Below, in pieces: positions 1 through 6,293 of a DNA stretch of 21,228 nucleotides. The notes below the pieces were generated by a model. It saw only the letters and a program-made list of their open reading frames with translations. It ran no database searches and was not told where the DNA came from. The stretch is from Betaproteobacteria bacterium. Lineage in GTDB: Bacteria; Pseudomonadota; Gammaproteobacteria; Burkholderiales; Burkholderiaceae. Position numbers and translations under genes: made by a program. How positions within the stretch are numbered: position 1 is the stretch's first letter; each line of letters opens with the position of its first letter. The DNA lies in NCBI GenBank assembly GCA_009921765.1, contig RFXC01000049.1:1-21228 (forward strand), given 5' to 3'.

Positions 1-777
1 AACACCGGGCAGTTCGTTGACCGGATGATGACAGCCGTCACCCCGCGCACCCGCCTGATCTTCGCAAGCCACATCACCTCGACCACCGCGCTTATCCTGC
101 CGGTGGCCGATCTGTGCGCGGCCGCACGCGAGCGCGGCATTCTCACGCTGATCGACGGCGCCCACGCCCCCGGGCAAATCGAATTGTCACTGGAAGCGAT
201 CGGCGCCGATTTTTATGTTGGCAACTGCCACAAGTGGCTGTGCGCACCCAAGGGCTCAGGTTTTCTGCATGCAGCGCCGTCGAGACAGGATTGCCTGGAC
301 GCCTCGGTGATCAGCTGGGGCTATGCGGGGCACGCGGGAGGGCACACCGGCTTTGAAGCCTATCTCGGCCGTACGCCCTTTGAGCAACGTCTGCAGTGGC
401 AGGGCACGCGCGACCTCTCGGCCTGGCTTTCGGTACCCGAGGCGATTGCCTTTCTGCACCGCCACCGTTGGGCTGAGGTACGAACCCGCTGCCACCAGCT
501 TGCCGCCCGGGCGCTCGCCGTCATTTCCGAACGGTATGGCCTCCCCGCCATTGCCCGGGATGATCACTGGGCTCAAATGGTGGCGATTCCGGTACCGGTT
601 ACCGAGCCCGAGCGGCTTCGCGCCGCGCTCTTTCATCAACATCGCATCGAAGTGCCAGTCACCAGCCACGCAGGCCAGGTCTTTGTCAGACTGTCGGTGC
701 AAGGCTACAACACCGAAGAAGACGTTTCGCGCCTGGTCGGAGCGCTGTGTTCATTGGACCCCCTCATCTCATCATGA
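1..777 (+). CDS. Class V aminotransferase, isopenicillin-N-epimerase-like (5' end cut by window)
   Basis: The reading frame is already open at base 1, so the N-terminus lies outside the window; 258 residues remain. It looks like a PLP-dependent fold-type I enzyme of the class V family, close to the CefD/isopenicillin N epimerase branch. The visible core has the cofactor aspartate in IDGAHAPGQ (about D52 of the fragment) and the Schiff-base lysine in GNCHKWLCAPKGSGF (about K78). The GTRDLSAWLSVPEAIAFL stretch is typical of this branch, and a small C-terminal domain ends in a helix before the TGA. The stop overlaps the ATG of the next gene (ATGA at 774-777), so the two are translationally coupled and probably share one operon. 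Family members include epimerases, desulfurases, lyases and aminotransferases; I cannot choose among them. The family call is firm, the reaction is not. Confidence 0.88.
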   Translation, partial: NTGQFVDRMMTAVTPRTRLIFASHITSTTALILPVADLCAAARERGILTLIDGAHAPGQIELSLEAIGADFYVGNCHKWLCAPKGSGFLHAAPSRQDCLDASVISWGYAGHAGGHTGFEAYLGRTPFEQRLQWQGTRDLSAWLSVPEAIAFLHRHRWAEVRTRCHQLAARALAVISERYGLPAIARDDHWAQMVAIPVPVTEPERLRAALFHQHRIEVPVTSHAGQVFVRLSVQGYNTEEDVSRLVGALCSLDPLISS

Positions 778-1877
778 CAACCCATCGGCTTGACACCCCC
801 TGCCTGATTCTCGAGCGCGATACCGTTGCCGCCAACGCGCAGCGAATGGCGACCCAGCTCGCCCGCTTCAACGTGCCGTTGCGACTGCATGTCAAGACCG
901 CGAAGTCGCTTGAAGTTGCCAGCCTTGTGCTGAACGGTGCGAAGTCCCCCATCACTGTTTCAACGCTGAAGGAAGCGGAACAGTTTTTCGACGCCGGATA
1001 TACCGACATTCTTTATGCGGTCGGGTTCGCCCCGCACAAACTCGCACGCGCGCAGGCGCTGGCCGAGCGCGGTGCACGCCTCACCCTGCTGGTCGATAGC
1101 GTCGAGGGCGCCCGCGCCGTGACCGGCTTTCACACGCTCATTGAAATTGATACCGATGGCCATCGCGCCGGTGTCCGACCCAATGATCGCGAACGCCTGC
1201 TCGCGATCGCAAGCACGCTTCACGACCATGGGGCGGTTTGCGCTGGCGTGCTTACCCACGCCGGCGGCTCCTATCAGGGACGCTCCCATGAACAGATTGC
1301 GCAGATCGCGGAAGCCGAGCGCGCGGGCGCGGTCCATGCCGCCGAGACACTCCGTTCAGCGGGATTTCCCGCAACGACCGTGAGTATCGGCTCCACACCC
1401 ACAGCGCTCTTTACCGAGTGCCTCGACGGCGTGACCGAGGTTCGAGCTGGTGTCTTCGTGTTTTTTGATCTGGTGATGGCGGGCATCAATGTCTGCCAGA
1501 CCGACGACATTGCGTTGTCGGTGCTCACCACCGTAATCGGCCATCAGGCAGACAAAGGCTGGGCGCTGATCGACGCTGGATGGATGGCGACCTCGCGCGA
1601 CCGTGGCACGGCGCGCCAGCCCGTCGACCAGGGCTACGGGCTGGTCTGTGATTCCGCGGGCGTGCTGATCCCGGATCTGATCGTGGCCGATGCCAATCAG
1701 GAACACGGCATCATTGCGCACCGACACGGCGGGCCCCTCCCGGCGCTTCCGGTTGGAACCCGGCTGCGTATCCTGCCCAACCATGCCTGCGCAACGGCCG
1801 CGCAGCATGACCGCTACCACGTGGTGGATACGCAGGGTCAGGTCACCACGACCTGGACGCGATTCTCCGGTTGGTAG
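774..1877 (+). CDS. D-threonine aldolase / D-serine dehydratase-like PLP enzyme (alanine racemase-type barrel)
   Basis: This 367-residue protein belongs to the DSD1/D-threonine aldolase family: an alanine-racemase-like N-terminal PLP barrel followed by a D-serine-dehydratase-like C-terminal domain. The predicted Schiff-base lysine is K41 in LRLHVKTAKS. The C-terminal metal-binding H-x-C pair of the family is present as H337-A-C339 in ILPNHACAT. Known members cleave D-3-hydroxy amino acids to glycine plus an aldehyde, dehydrate D-serine, or act on 3-hydroxy-D-aspartate, using PLP and a divalent metal in the cytoplasm. I chose the ATG at 774 because it overlaps the preceding TGA (ATGA) and gives the family's usual short N-terminus (RLDTPCLILERD). 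An in-frame extension starting 27 bases upstream would run into the previous gene. A class V PLP enzyme before it and an FAA hydrolase after it suggest hydroxy-amino-acid breakdown. The exact substrate is unknown. Confidence 0.87.
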   Translation: MTTHRLDTPCLILERDTVAANAQRMATQLARFNVPLRLHVKTAKSLEVASLVLNGAKSPITVSTLKEAEQFFDAGYTDILYAVGFAPHKLARAQALAERGARLTLLVDSVEGARAVTGFHTLIEIDTDGHRAGVRPNDRERLLAIASTLHDHGAVCAGVLTHAGGSYQGRSHEQIAQIAEAERAGAVHAAETLRSAGFPATTVSIGSTPTALFTECLDGVTEVRAGVFVFFDLVMAGINVCQTDDIALSVLTTVIGHQADKGWALIDAGWMATSRDRGTARQPVDQGYGLVCDSAGVLIPDLIVADANQEHGIIAHRHGGPLPALPVGTRLRILPNHACATAAQHDRYHVVDTQGQVTTTWTRFSGW

Positions 1878-1883
1878 CAGGTG

Positions 1884-1900
1884 GGCACGGCCGCCGTGCC
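1884..1900 (+). terminator. 7-bp GC-rich hairpin after the D-threonine-aldolase-like gene
   Basis: GGCACGG (1884-1890), a 3-base loop CCG, and CCGTGCC (1894-1900) form a perfect stem just after the stop at 1877. No run of T follows, so it does not look like a strong intrinsic terminator. It may be a partial terminator or an mRNA-end stabiliser. The structure is seen in the sequence; the function is inferred. Confidence 0.4.
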
Positions 1901-1901
1901 A

Positions 1902-1915
1902 TGATTGATCAATCA
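1902..1915. promoter_or_regulatory. 14-bp perfect palindrome before the FAA-hydrolase gene (possible operator)
   Basis: TGATTGATCAATCA reads the same on both strands. It sits 20 bases before the ATG at 1936, directly after the hairpin at 1884-1900. A perfect 14-bp AT-rich dyad in a GC-rich intergenic gap is a plausible binding site for a dimeric repressor (GntR, TetR or MarR type). No matching second copy was noticed in this window, and the cognate regulator is unknown. Confidence 0.4.
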
Positions 1916-1935
1916 ACCAAACCCTAGGACCATTC

Positions 1936-2811
1936 ATGCGTATCTGCCGATTCGAGCCCAACCGACTGGGGGTGGTGGAAGGCGATCAGATTGCCGATGT
2001 CACCGACGCACTGTCAGTGCTTCCATCCCATGGCTACCCTTTCCCGGGACATGACCTGCTGATCGCCAATCTCGCGACAGTGCGCGCCCGTATCAACCAG
2101 TTGTTGCCCACCGCAAGGCGCGTGGCCCTCGCGTCGGTCAGGCTGGAATCTCCTGTTGCCAACCCGGGAAAGATCGTCAATGCGCCGATCAACTATCAGG
2201 CGCATATCGACGAGTCACACAAGGACAAAGACCTGCAGCAGGGCATTGGCGGGCGGCCCACCAGCTTCATCGGCGACTGGGGTCTGTTCTTAAAGGCCAA
2301 CAGCGCGCTGGTCGGCTGCGGCGCCGAGATACAGTTGCGACACCCCAACCGCCGCAATGATCATGAGGTTGAATTGGCGCTGGTGATTGGGAAAACCGCA
2401 CGCTCGGTGAAACGCGAAGACGCCCTCAGCCATATCGCCGGTTACGCCATTGGGCTCGACATGACGGTTCGCGGTCCCGAAGACCGCAGCTTCCGAAAAT
2501 CTCCCGACACCTACGCGGTGCTGGGCCCGTGGCTGGTCACCGCCGACGAAATCGGCGACCCCGGCAATCTGGATCTGGAACTTTCGGTGAACGGCGAAAT
2601 CCGCCAGCGCTCAAACACCCGGCTGCTGGTTTATGACGTTCCCAAGCTCATTGAATACGCCTCGGCGTGGTACACGCTGCACCCGGGAGACGTGATTCTG
2701 ACGGGCACGCCCGATGGCGTCGGCCCGGTAAAGCCGGGCGATACCATTTCCGCCCGCATCGAGAAAATCGGTGAATTCAGGATGCGCGTGGCGGATCAAT
2801 ACGCCGAATAG
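1936..2811 (+). CDS. Fumarylacetoacetate hydrolase (FAH)-family protein
   Basis: This 291-residue protein is of normal length for the FAH superfamily, metal-dependent C-C bond hydrolases, decarboxylases and isomerases of keto-enol acids. The family blocks are in order: KIVNAPINYQAH (about 79-90), the metal ligands E144 and E146 in HEVELALVIGK, D175 in GLDMTVRGPEDRS, and the C-terminal TGTPDGVGPVKPGD loop. An AGGA ribosome site lies seven bases before the ATG (CTAGGACCATTC-ATG). Typical substrates are acylpyruvates, fumarylacetoacetate, or ring-cleavage products such as 2-hydroxyhepta-2,4-diene-1,7-dioate. The two upstream PLP enzymes make a role in processing a keto acid formed from an amino acid reasonable, but that is inference. 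The hairpin and palindrome just upstream could give it its own control. Confidence 0.9.
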   Translation: MRICRFEPNRLGVVEGDQIADVTDALSVLPSHGYPFPGHDLLIANLATVRARINQLLPTARRVALASVRLESPVANPGKIVNAPINYQAHIDESHKDKDLQQGIGGRPTSFIGDWGLFLKANSALVGCGAEIQLRHPNRRNDHEVELALVIGKTARSVKREDALSHIAGYAIGLDMTVRGPEDRSFRKSPDTYAVLGPWLVTADEIGDPGNLDLELSVNGEIRQRSNTRLLVYDVPKLIEYASAWYTLHPGDVILTGTPDGVGPVKPGDTISARIEKIGEFRMRVADQYAE

Positions 2812-2829
2812 CGCGCAACCCGCGCGCGT

Positions 2830-2863
2830 GCGCCCTCATCGTGGCTCTGTTGCGATGGGGCGC
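2830..2863. terminator. Imperfect hairpin between convergent FAH and RidA genes
   Basis: GCGCCC-(T)-CATCG (2830-2841) pairs with CGATGGGGCGC (2853-2863): an 11-bp stem with one bulged T and an 11-base loop. It fills most of the 63-base gap between two genes that converge (stops at 2811 and 2875), the usual place for a bidirectional transcription end. No T-tract is seen on either strand, so intrinsic termination is only possible, not shown. Confidence 0.4.
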
Positions 2864-2874
2864 GGGCCTCCCCG

Positions 2875-3255
2875 CTAGCGAACAGCGATCGCCTCGACCT
2901 CAACCAGAAACTTCGGATGCGCAAGCGCCGAAACGACCAGCAGCGTTGAAGCGGGACGATGCGCGCCCAGATGGCGGGCGCGAATGCGGGCAAAGTCGGC
3001 GAAGTCCTCGGCTCGAGTGAGAAAGGACATGAGCTTCACGACGTTGGTGATGCTCATGCCCGCGTCCTTCAGGATGGCATGGAGATTGTTCCAGACCAAC
3101 TCGGCCTGTGCCTCCAGCGAATCGGGAATGGCGCCAGTCTTGTCGATTGCCACCTGCCCTGAAATGAACAGCAGGTTCTCCGGACGATGAAGCAACACAC
3201 CGTGGCTGTAGGTGCCATTGGGTGCAGGGATGGTGGTGGGATTGACCGACTGCAT
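2875..3255 (-). CDS. RidA/YjgF/YER057c family protein, atypical subgroup
   Basis: At 126 residues this is the standard length for the RidA family, small trimeric cytoplasmic proteins; the best known (RidA) hydrolyse reactive 2-aminoacrylate-type enamines and imines released by PLP enzymes. The family pattern is clear: YSHGVLLHRPENLLFISGQVAID near the N-terminus, QAELVWNNLHAILKDAGMSITNVVKLMSFLT in the middle, and FLVEVEAIAV at the end. The segment that carries the catalytic arginine in E. coli RidA (PARS, R105) reads RPAST here, so Ser or Thr sits at that place; this resembles Rid subgroups lacking the imine-deaminase Arg. The start was set at the ATG at 3255, with GGAG eight bases upstream; a longer frame to 3375 would overlap the preceding gene. 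It is the last gene of the presumed operon that begins with the MocR regulator. Confidence 0.9.
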   Translation of the reverse strand: MQSVNPTTIPAPNGTYSHGVLLHRPENLLFISGQVAIDKTGAIPDSLEAQAELVWNNLHAILKDAGMSITNVVKLMSFLTRAEDFADFARIRARHLGAHRPASTLLVVSALAHPKFLVEVEAIAVR

Positions 3256-3304
3256 GCAAGGATCTCCGTCTGAGCTGGGTTGGTGGAACACCTGGGCACG
3301 CAGG

Positions 3305-3958
3305 CTACACGCTGCCGTCGTAACGGGCCTCGATCCGCCTGACAAGCAGTTGTTTTCGATCGTCGGGCAACGCATTGTTGCGAAGAATCTTTTCTACGCG
3401 CTCGCTGGGAAGTTTCTGCATCATCGCATCCACGTAATCGGCAATAGAGACGCGATCCGGATGAGGCGCTGAAACGCGGATCGCGTCGCCCGCGCCAATT
3501 TCGCCTTCCTTCTCCACCGAGAGGTACAAACCGGTCATGGCTTCATTCAGCATGAATCGGGCGGCATCGCTGCGACCGGCCCGCGCCACGAATTTGTAGC
3601 ACGGCAGTCGCGGCGATCGAACCATCAGGCGGGTCGTGCCGACCTCCAGAACATCGCCAATGCAGAGGCTTCGCTCGGATACGCCCACAGTGGTGAGGTT
3701 TTCACCAAAGAACGCAGTTGGGAGCGACGCCGATTTCAAAAATTCCGACCAGCGAGGATAGTGCTCCGACGGCACCAAGCAGATCGCCTTGTTCGCTCCA
3801 CCGTGAACCGATCGATCACCTTGTTGATCACCCGCCAGCCCGCCGAAGGACACCTGCACCCGCCCGGTAACTGGGTGCTTGGTGATCGACGACAAGACTT
3901 GTCCTCGGGACGTGTTGAGGGGCGCCGGAACGCCGACGGAAACTGCGATGATCTTCAT
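3305..3958 (-). CDS. MOSC domain protein, YiiM-like
   Basis: This 217-residue protein matches the MOSC (molybdenum cofactor sulfurase C-terminal) domain family in the stand-alone YiiM layout, followed by a short helical C-terminal part (IADYVDAMMQKLPSERVEKILRNN). The visible hallmarks are GDRSVHGGANKAI (about 48-59), FGENLTT (84-90) and the conserved cysteine C120 in SPRLPCYKF, expected to bind the molybdenum centre. Known relatives such as YiiM reduce N-hydroxylated bases; the natural substrate is usually unknown. The start ATG overlaps the stop of the upstream racemase-like gene (ATGA at 3955-3958), so translation is coupled and no ribosome site of its own is visible. A molybdoenzyme-type protein inside an amino-acid-like catabolic operon is unusual. 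An N-hydroxylated substrate is one possibility, purely by inference. Confidence 0.88.
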   Translation of the reverse strand: MKIIAVSVGVPAPLNTSRGQVLSSITKHPVTGRVQVSFGGLAGDQQGDRSVHGGANKAICLVPSEHYPRWSEFLKSASLPTAFFGENLTTVGVSERSLCIGDVLEVGTTRLMVRSPRLPCYKFVARAGRSDAARFMLNEAMTGLYLSVEKEGEIGAGDAIRVSAPHPDRVSIADYVDAMMQKLPSERVEKILRNNALPDDRKQLLVRRIEARYDGSV

Positions 3959-4659
3959 CGCGCGACAGGATGAGCCGGGAAGCGAAGTTTGATCGCCTCG
4001 AGCACACTCGAGTTCGAGGTGACCACCGGCACGCCGAACGTCTTTTCAAGAAGCGGCAGGGCTTCGACCGCGCGAAAATTGGTGCACGACGCAAACAGGC
4101 AGTCAAAGGATTGACCACGGAGGCGCTCGCGCGCGAACTCGACAATCTGTTCGGGCGTGGGATCGGCAAGTGCAACGTTGTCGGTGATTCCCATGCCGTA
4201 CGCGCACACCACACCGGTATGCGTTGCCACGGCAGCCGCCACCGACTGGGTGAGGTCCTCGTTATAGGGCGTGATGATCGCAACCTTCTCCGCCTTCCTG
4301 CGTTGGAGCGCATCCGACACCGATGAGACCACACCGATCGTTGGACACCCTGCCAGCTCGCCGAGCGAGCCGCACACCTGGGTGTCGTAGGCAAGGCCAA
4401 ACAACGACCCTGCCGACGTGCAGCCAAAGACCAGCACATCCGGGTTGAGTGTGCCGAGATCTTTCGCGGCCGCAGGCGCGTGCTTTTCGATCATGTCGAG
4501 CTCGCAGGCGCGTGTGGTTTCGACCAGGAACATGCGGTCGGTGTGCACCGTGAACTGATCCTTGGGCAAACCCGCGTGCAGGTCATTTTCCATGACCGTA
4601 TTTGATGAAGGCACCAGGAGCGCAACACGGATACGGCGGTTTGTTGGGAGGGATGTCAT
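3955..4659 (-). CDS. Asp/Glu racemase / maleate cis-trans isomerase-family protein
   Basis: This 234-residue protein belongs to the two-domain, cofactor-free family of Asp/Glu/hydantoin racemases, maleate isomerase and arylmalonate decarboxylase. Both catalytic cysteine motifs are present: FGCTSAGS (about C80) and FASCTNFRA (about C192). Having both favours a racemase or isomerase over arylmalonate decarboxylase, which keeps only the second cysteine. The N-terminal RVALLVPSSNTVMENDL block is typical of the maleate-isomerase branch. I prefer the ATG at 4659, since GAGG lies eight bases before it; a GTG three codons upstream (4668) would place that GAGG next to or inside the start. It follows the MocR gene after 60 bases and overlaps the MOSC gene by ATGA. 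Hydantoin racemase-like activity would fit the HyuAB genes across the divergent promoter; isomerisation of a cis-dicarboxylate is the alternative. Confidence 0.85.
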   Translation of the reverse strand: MTSLPTNRRIRVALLVPSSNTVMENDLHAGLPKDQFTVHTDRMFLVETTRACELDMIEKHAPAAAKDLGTLNPDVLVFGCTSAGSLFGLAYDTQVCGSLGELAGCPTIGVVSSVSDALQRRKAEKVAIITPYNEDLTQSVAAAVATHTGVVCAYGMGITDNVALADPTPEQIVEFARERLRGQSFDCLFASCTNFRAVEALPLLEKTFGVPVVTSNSSVLEAIKLRFPAHPVAR

Positions 4660-4719
4660 GAGCGGCACCTCGGTTAAGTGGTGAAGGACAAAGAGAGAAC
4701 AGCTGCTATCGGAAGCTGC

Positions 4720-6162
4720 TCACACGATGGCCACATAGGCGCTGCGGGATCCATTCTGCAGTACGCCCGCGAGTTCGCGTAGCGGCTCTTCCAGCGCCCC
4801 CGCATTGGGTGCACCGCCCAGGCTGATACGCAGCGCATGCGGAGCCTCCGAACCATCCATCAGAAAATGTGCGGCGGGCGATACCAGGATGCCGCGTCGG
4901 GAGAGTTCGGAAGCGATGTCGGCGGGGCTGGAGCGCCCGGTGCCGACCCACAGGTGATAAGACGCTGCGTGAGCGGCGGTCTGGATGCTGTTGGCCGGCA
5001 GCACACCGTGCGCGAGCGCGACCCGCTTTCGCGCCTCCGTCTGGTGGCGTGCCACGCAGAGCGCGAGCCCCCCCGTTTGGATCAGATCGGCGGCCAGCGC
5101 GGCCTGTAGTGACGATTCCGCCCAACCAAGCGCCAACAGTGCTTCGCGTGCACGCGACACCCACGCCGGTGGCAGGAGGCTGTAGCCCACACGCAAACCC
5201 GGCGCCACGCACTTCGAGAGGCTGGTGACACAGACTGTTCCTTCAGGCCAGAGCGCGGCAAGCGGCGGCAAGCCGTCGCCCGCGAGCAGACCGTAGATGT
5301 CGTCTTCAACCACGGGCACCGAGGCGCCGCGCGCGAGCCGCACCAGATCGGCTCGGCGGCGCTCGCTCAGCACAAACGACGTGGGGTTGTGGCCACTGGG
5401 CGTACATACAACAGCCTTGATCGGCCCCTCGCGAAGCCGCGATCGCAGCTGCGACACCATCATGCCGTCAGCGTCCGAGTCGATGCCGACAAGCTTTACC
5501 TGAAGCAGGTCGGCGATGCGGCGCAGGCCGCTGTAATTCAGTCGCTCGCAGGCCACGCTGTCCCCCGGACGGGTCAGGGCCATCAGCGCCACGAGGAGCC
5601 CCTGATGAGCCCCCTGGGTGACCAGCACCCGTTCCGGCTGGGCCCGCAGGCCGCGCAGGCCAAACAGCGTGACGCCGGCGTTTCGGTTGACAGCGCTGCC
5701 GCTCACCGGCGCGTAGTCGAGGACACGGGACAACATGGTTGCCTGCGTCATTCGCCGAAACGAGGCCGAGACAAGTTCGGCGGACACGGCCACCGGCGGA
5801 ATATTGAGCGAGAGGTCGCCCCACCGATCCGCGGTACCTTCGCCCGGAGCGGCCGCCACATAGGTGCCACTTCCGGAGCGGGCCGTGATGATGCCGCGAC
5901 GCGCGGCCTCAGCCACCGCCTTGGTAACCGTCGCGACAGTGGTGCCGAACAGCGCTGCCAGCTCACGCTGCGGCGGCAACTGCGCCCCGGCCTCCAGTGC
6001 CCCTTGTCGGACACCATTCTCAAGCGCTTCGACCACGCCAAGATATTTGTGCGTTCCTGCCGCGAGGCGGCGGCGGCCGGCAGCAGCCAGGAAGTCGCGG
6101 GCAGACACATCGCCCGATCGGGACTGCGGCAGGAAAGTACGCGGCTGAACCATAAGCGTCAT
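4720..6162 (-). CDS. MocR-type transcriptional regulator (GntR winged helix fused to PLP aminotransferase domain)
   Basis: This 480-residue fusion has an N-terminal GntR-type winged helix (about 35-105), with QLPPQRELAALFGTTVATVTKAV as the recognition region and GIITARSGSGTYV as the wing. After a linker comes a fold-type I aminotransferase-like domain. Cofactor residues are visible: VVEDDIY (about 284-290) and the Schiff-base lysine K317 in TSLSKCVAPGLRVGY. The HNPTG motif reads HNPTS. MocR proteins sense PLP or PLP-amino-acid adducts and control nearby genes. Here it diverges from a HisC-like aminotransferase and heads a minus-strand operon (racemase, MOSC, RidA). The start is uncertain: no ribosome site precedes the ATG at 6162 or the in-frame ATG at 6153, and a promoter-like sequence would place transcription start at the second, giving a leaderless mRNA (see 6153-6188). 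Confidence 0.93.
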   Translation of the reverse strand: MTLMVQPRTFLPQSRSGDVSARDFLAAAGRRRLAAGTHKYLGVVEALENGVRQGALEAGAQLPPQRELAALFGTTVATVTKAVAEAARRGIITARSGSGTYVAAAPGEGTADRWGDLSLNIPPVAVSAELVSASFRRMTQATMLSRVLDYAPVSGSAVNRNAGVTLFGLRGLRAQPERVLVTQGAHQGLLVALMALTRPGDSVACERLNYSGLRRIADLLQVKLVGIDSDADGMMVSQLRSRLREGPIKAVVCTPSGHNPTSFVLSERRRADLVRLARGASVPVVEDDIYGLLAGDGLPPLAALWPEGTVCVTSLSKCVAPGLRVGYSLLPPAWVSRAREALLALGWAESSLQAALAADLIQTGGLALCVARHQTEARKRVALAHGVLPANSIQTAAHAASYHLWVGTGRSSPADIASELSRRGILVSPAAHFLMDGSEAPHALRISLGGAPNAGALEEPLRELAGVLQNGSRSAYVAIV

Positions 6163-6188
6163 ATTACGCTTTAAGAACGCTTAAGCAA
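6153..6188 (-). promoter_or_regulatory. Putative mocR promoter with ACGCTT half-sites; possible autoregulatory operator
   Basis: On the minus strand TTGCTT (6188-6183), 16 bases, and TAATAT (6166-6161) form a plausible -35/-10 pair. Seven bases further on is position 6153, the A of an in-frame ATG, so the mRNA could be leaderless. Plus-strand ACGCTT occurs at 6166-6171 and 6177-6182, 11 bp apart, within the promoter spacer. An inverted copy AAGCGT is at 6154-6159, 12 bp from the first. Two direct half-sites plus an inverted one on the same DNA face is the arrangement described for several MocR regulators. The third copy lies in codons 2-3 if translation starts at 6162, so it could be coincidence. 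Confidence 0.45.
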
Positions 6189-6232
6189 ACATTCCCGGTT
6201 TCAGTTATTAGGCTGTAGAGCTTTACTGAGGA

Positions 6233-6261
6233 TTGACCGCGGCCTGCCCATGACACACAAT
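6233..6261 (+). promoter_or_regulatory. Putative promoter of the aminotransferase-hyuAB-TRAP unit
   Basis: TTGACC (6233-6238) and CACAAT (6256-6261) are separated by 17 bases, matching five and four of six sigma-70 consensus bases. Transcription would start near 6268 and give a leader of roughly 26 bases before the ATG at 6294. It lies about 50 bp from the ACGCTT half-sites, so one regulator could act on both directions. Predicted by eye only. Confidence 0.4.
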
Positions 6262-6293
6262 CTCATCCGAACTAGCACAGTTGGAGCCCACTC

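Noticed and set aside
1..2811. Beta-hydroxyaspartate cycle (bhc) gene set
   Set aside because: A class V PLP enzyme next to a DSD1-family enzyme suggested it, but the dehydratase and iminosuccinate reductase are missing, the class V protein looks CefD-like, and the third gene is an FAH-family enzyme.
4701..4720. Direct repeat AGCTGCT (4701-4707 and 4714-4720) after mocR
   Set aside because: Only seven bases, partly inside the mocR end, and no spacing or symmetry that suggests a function.
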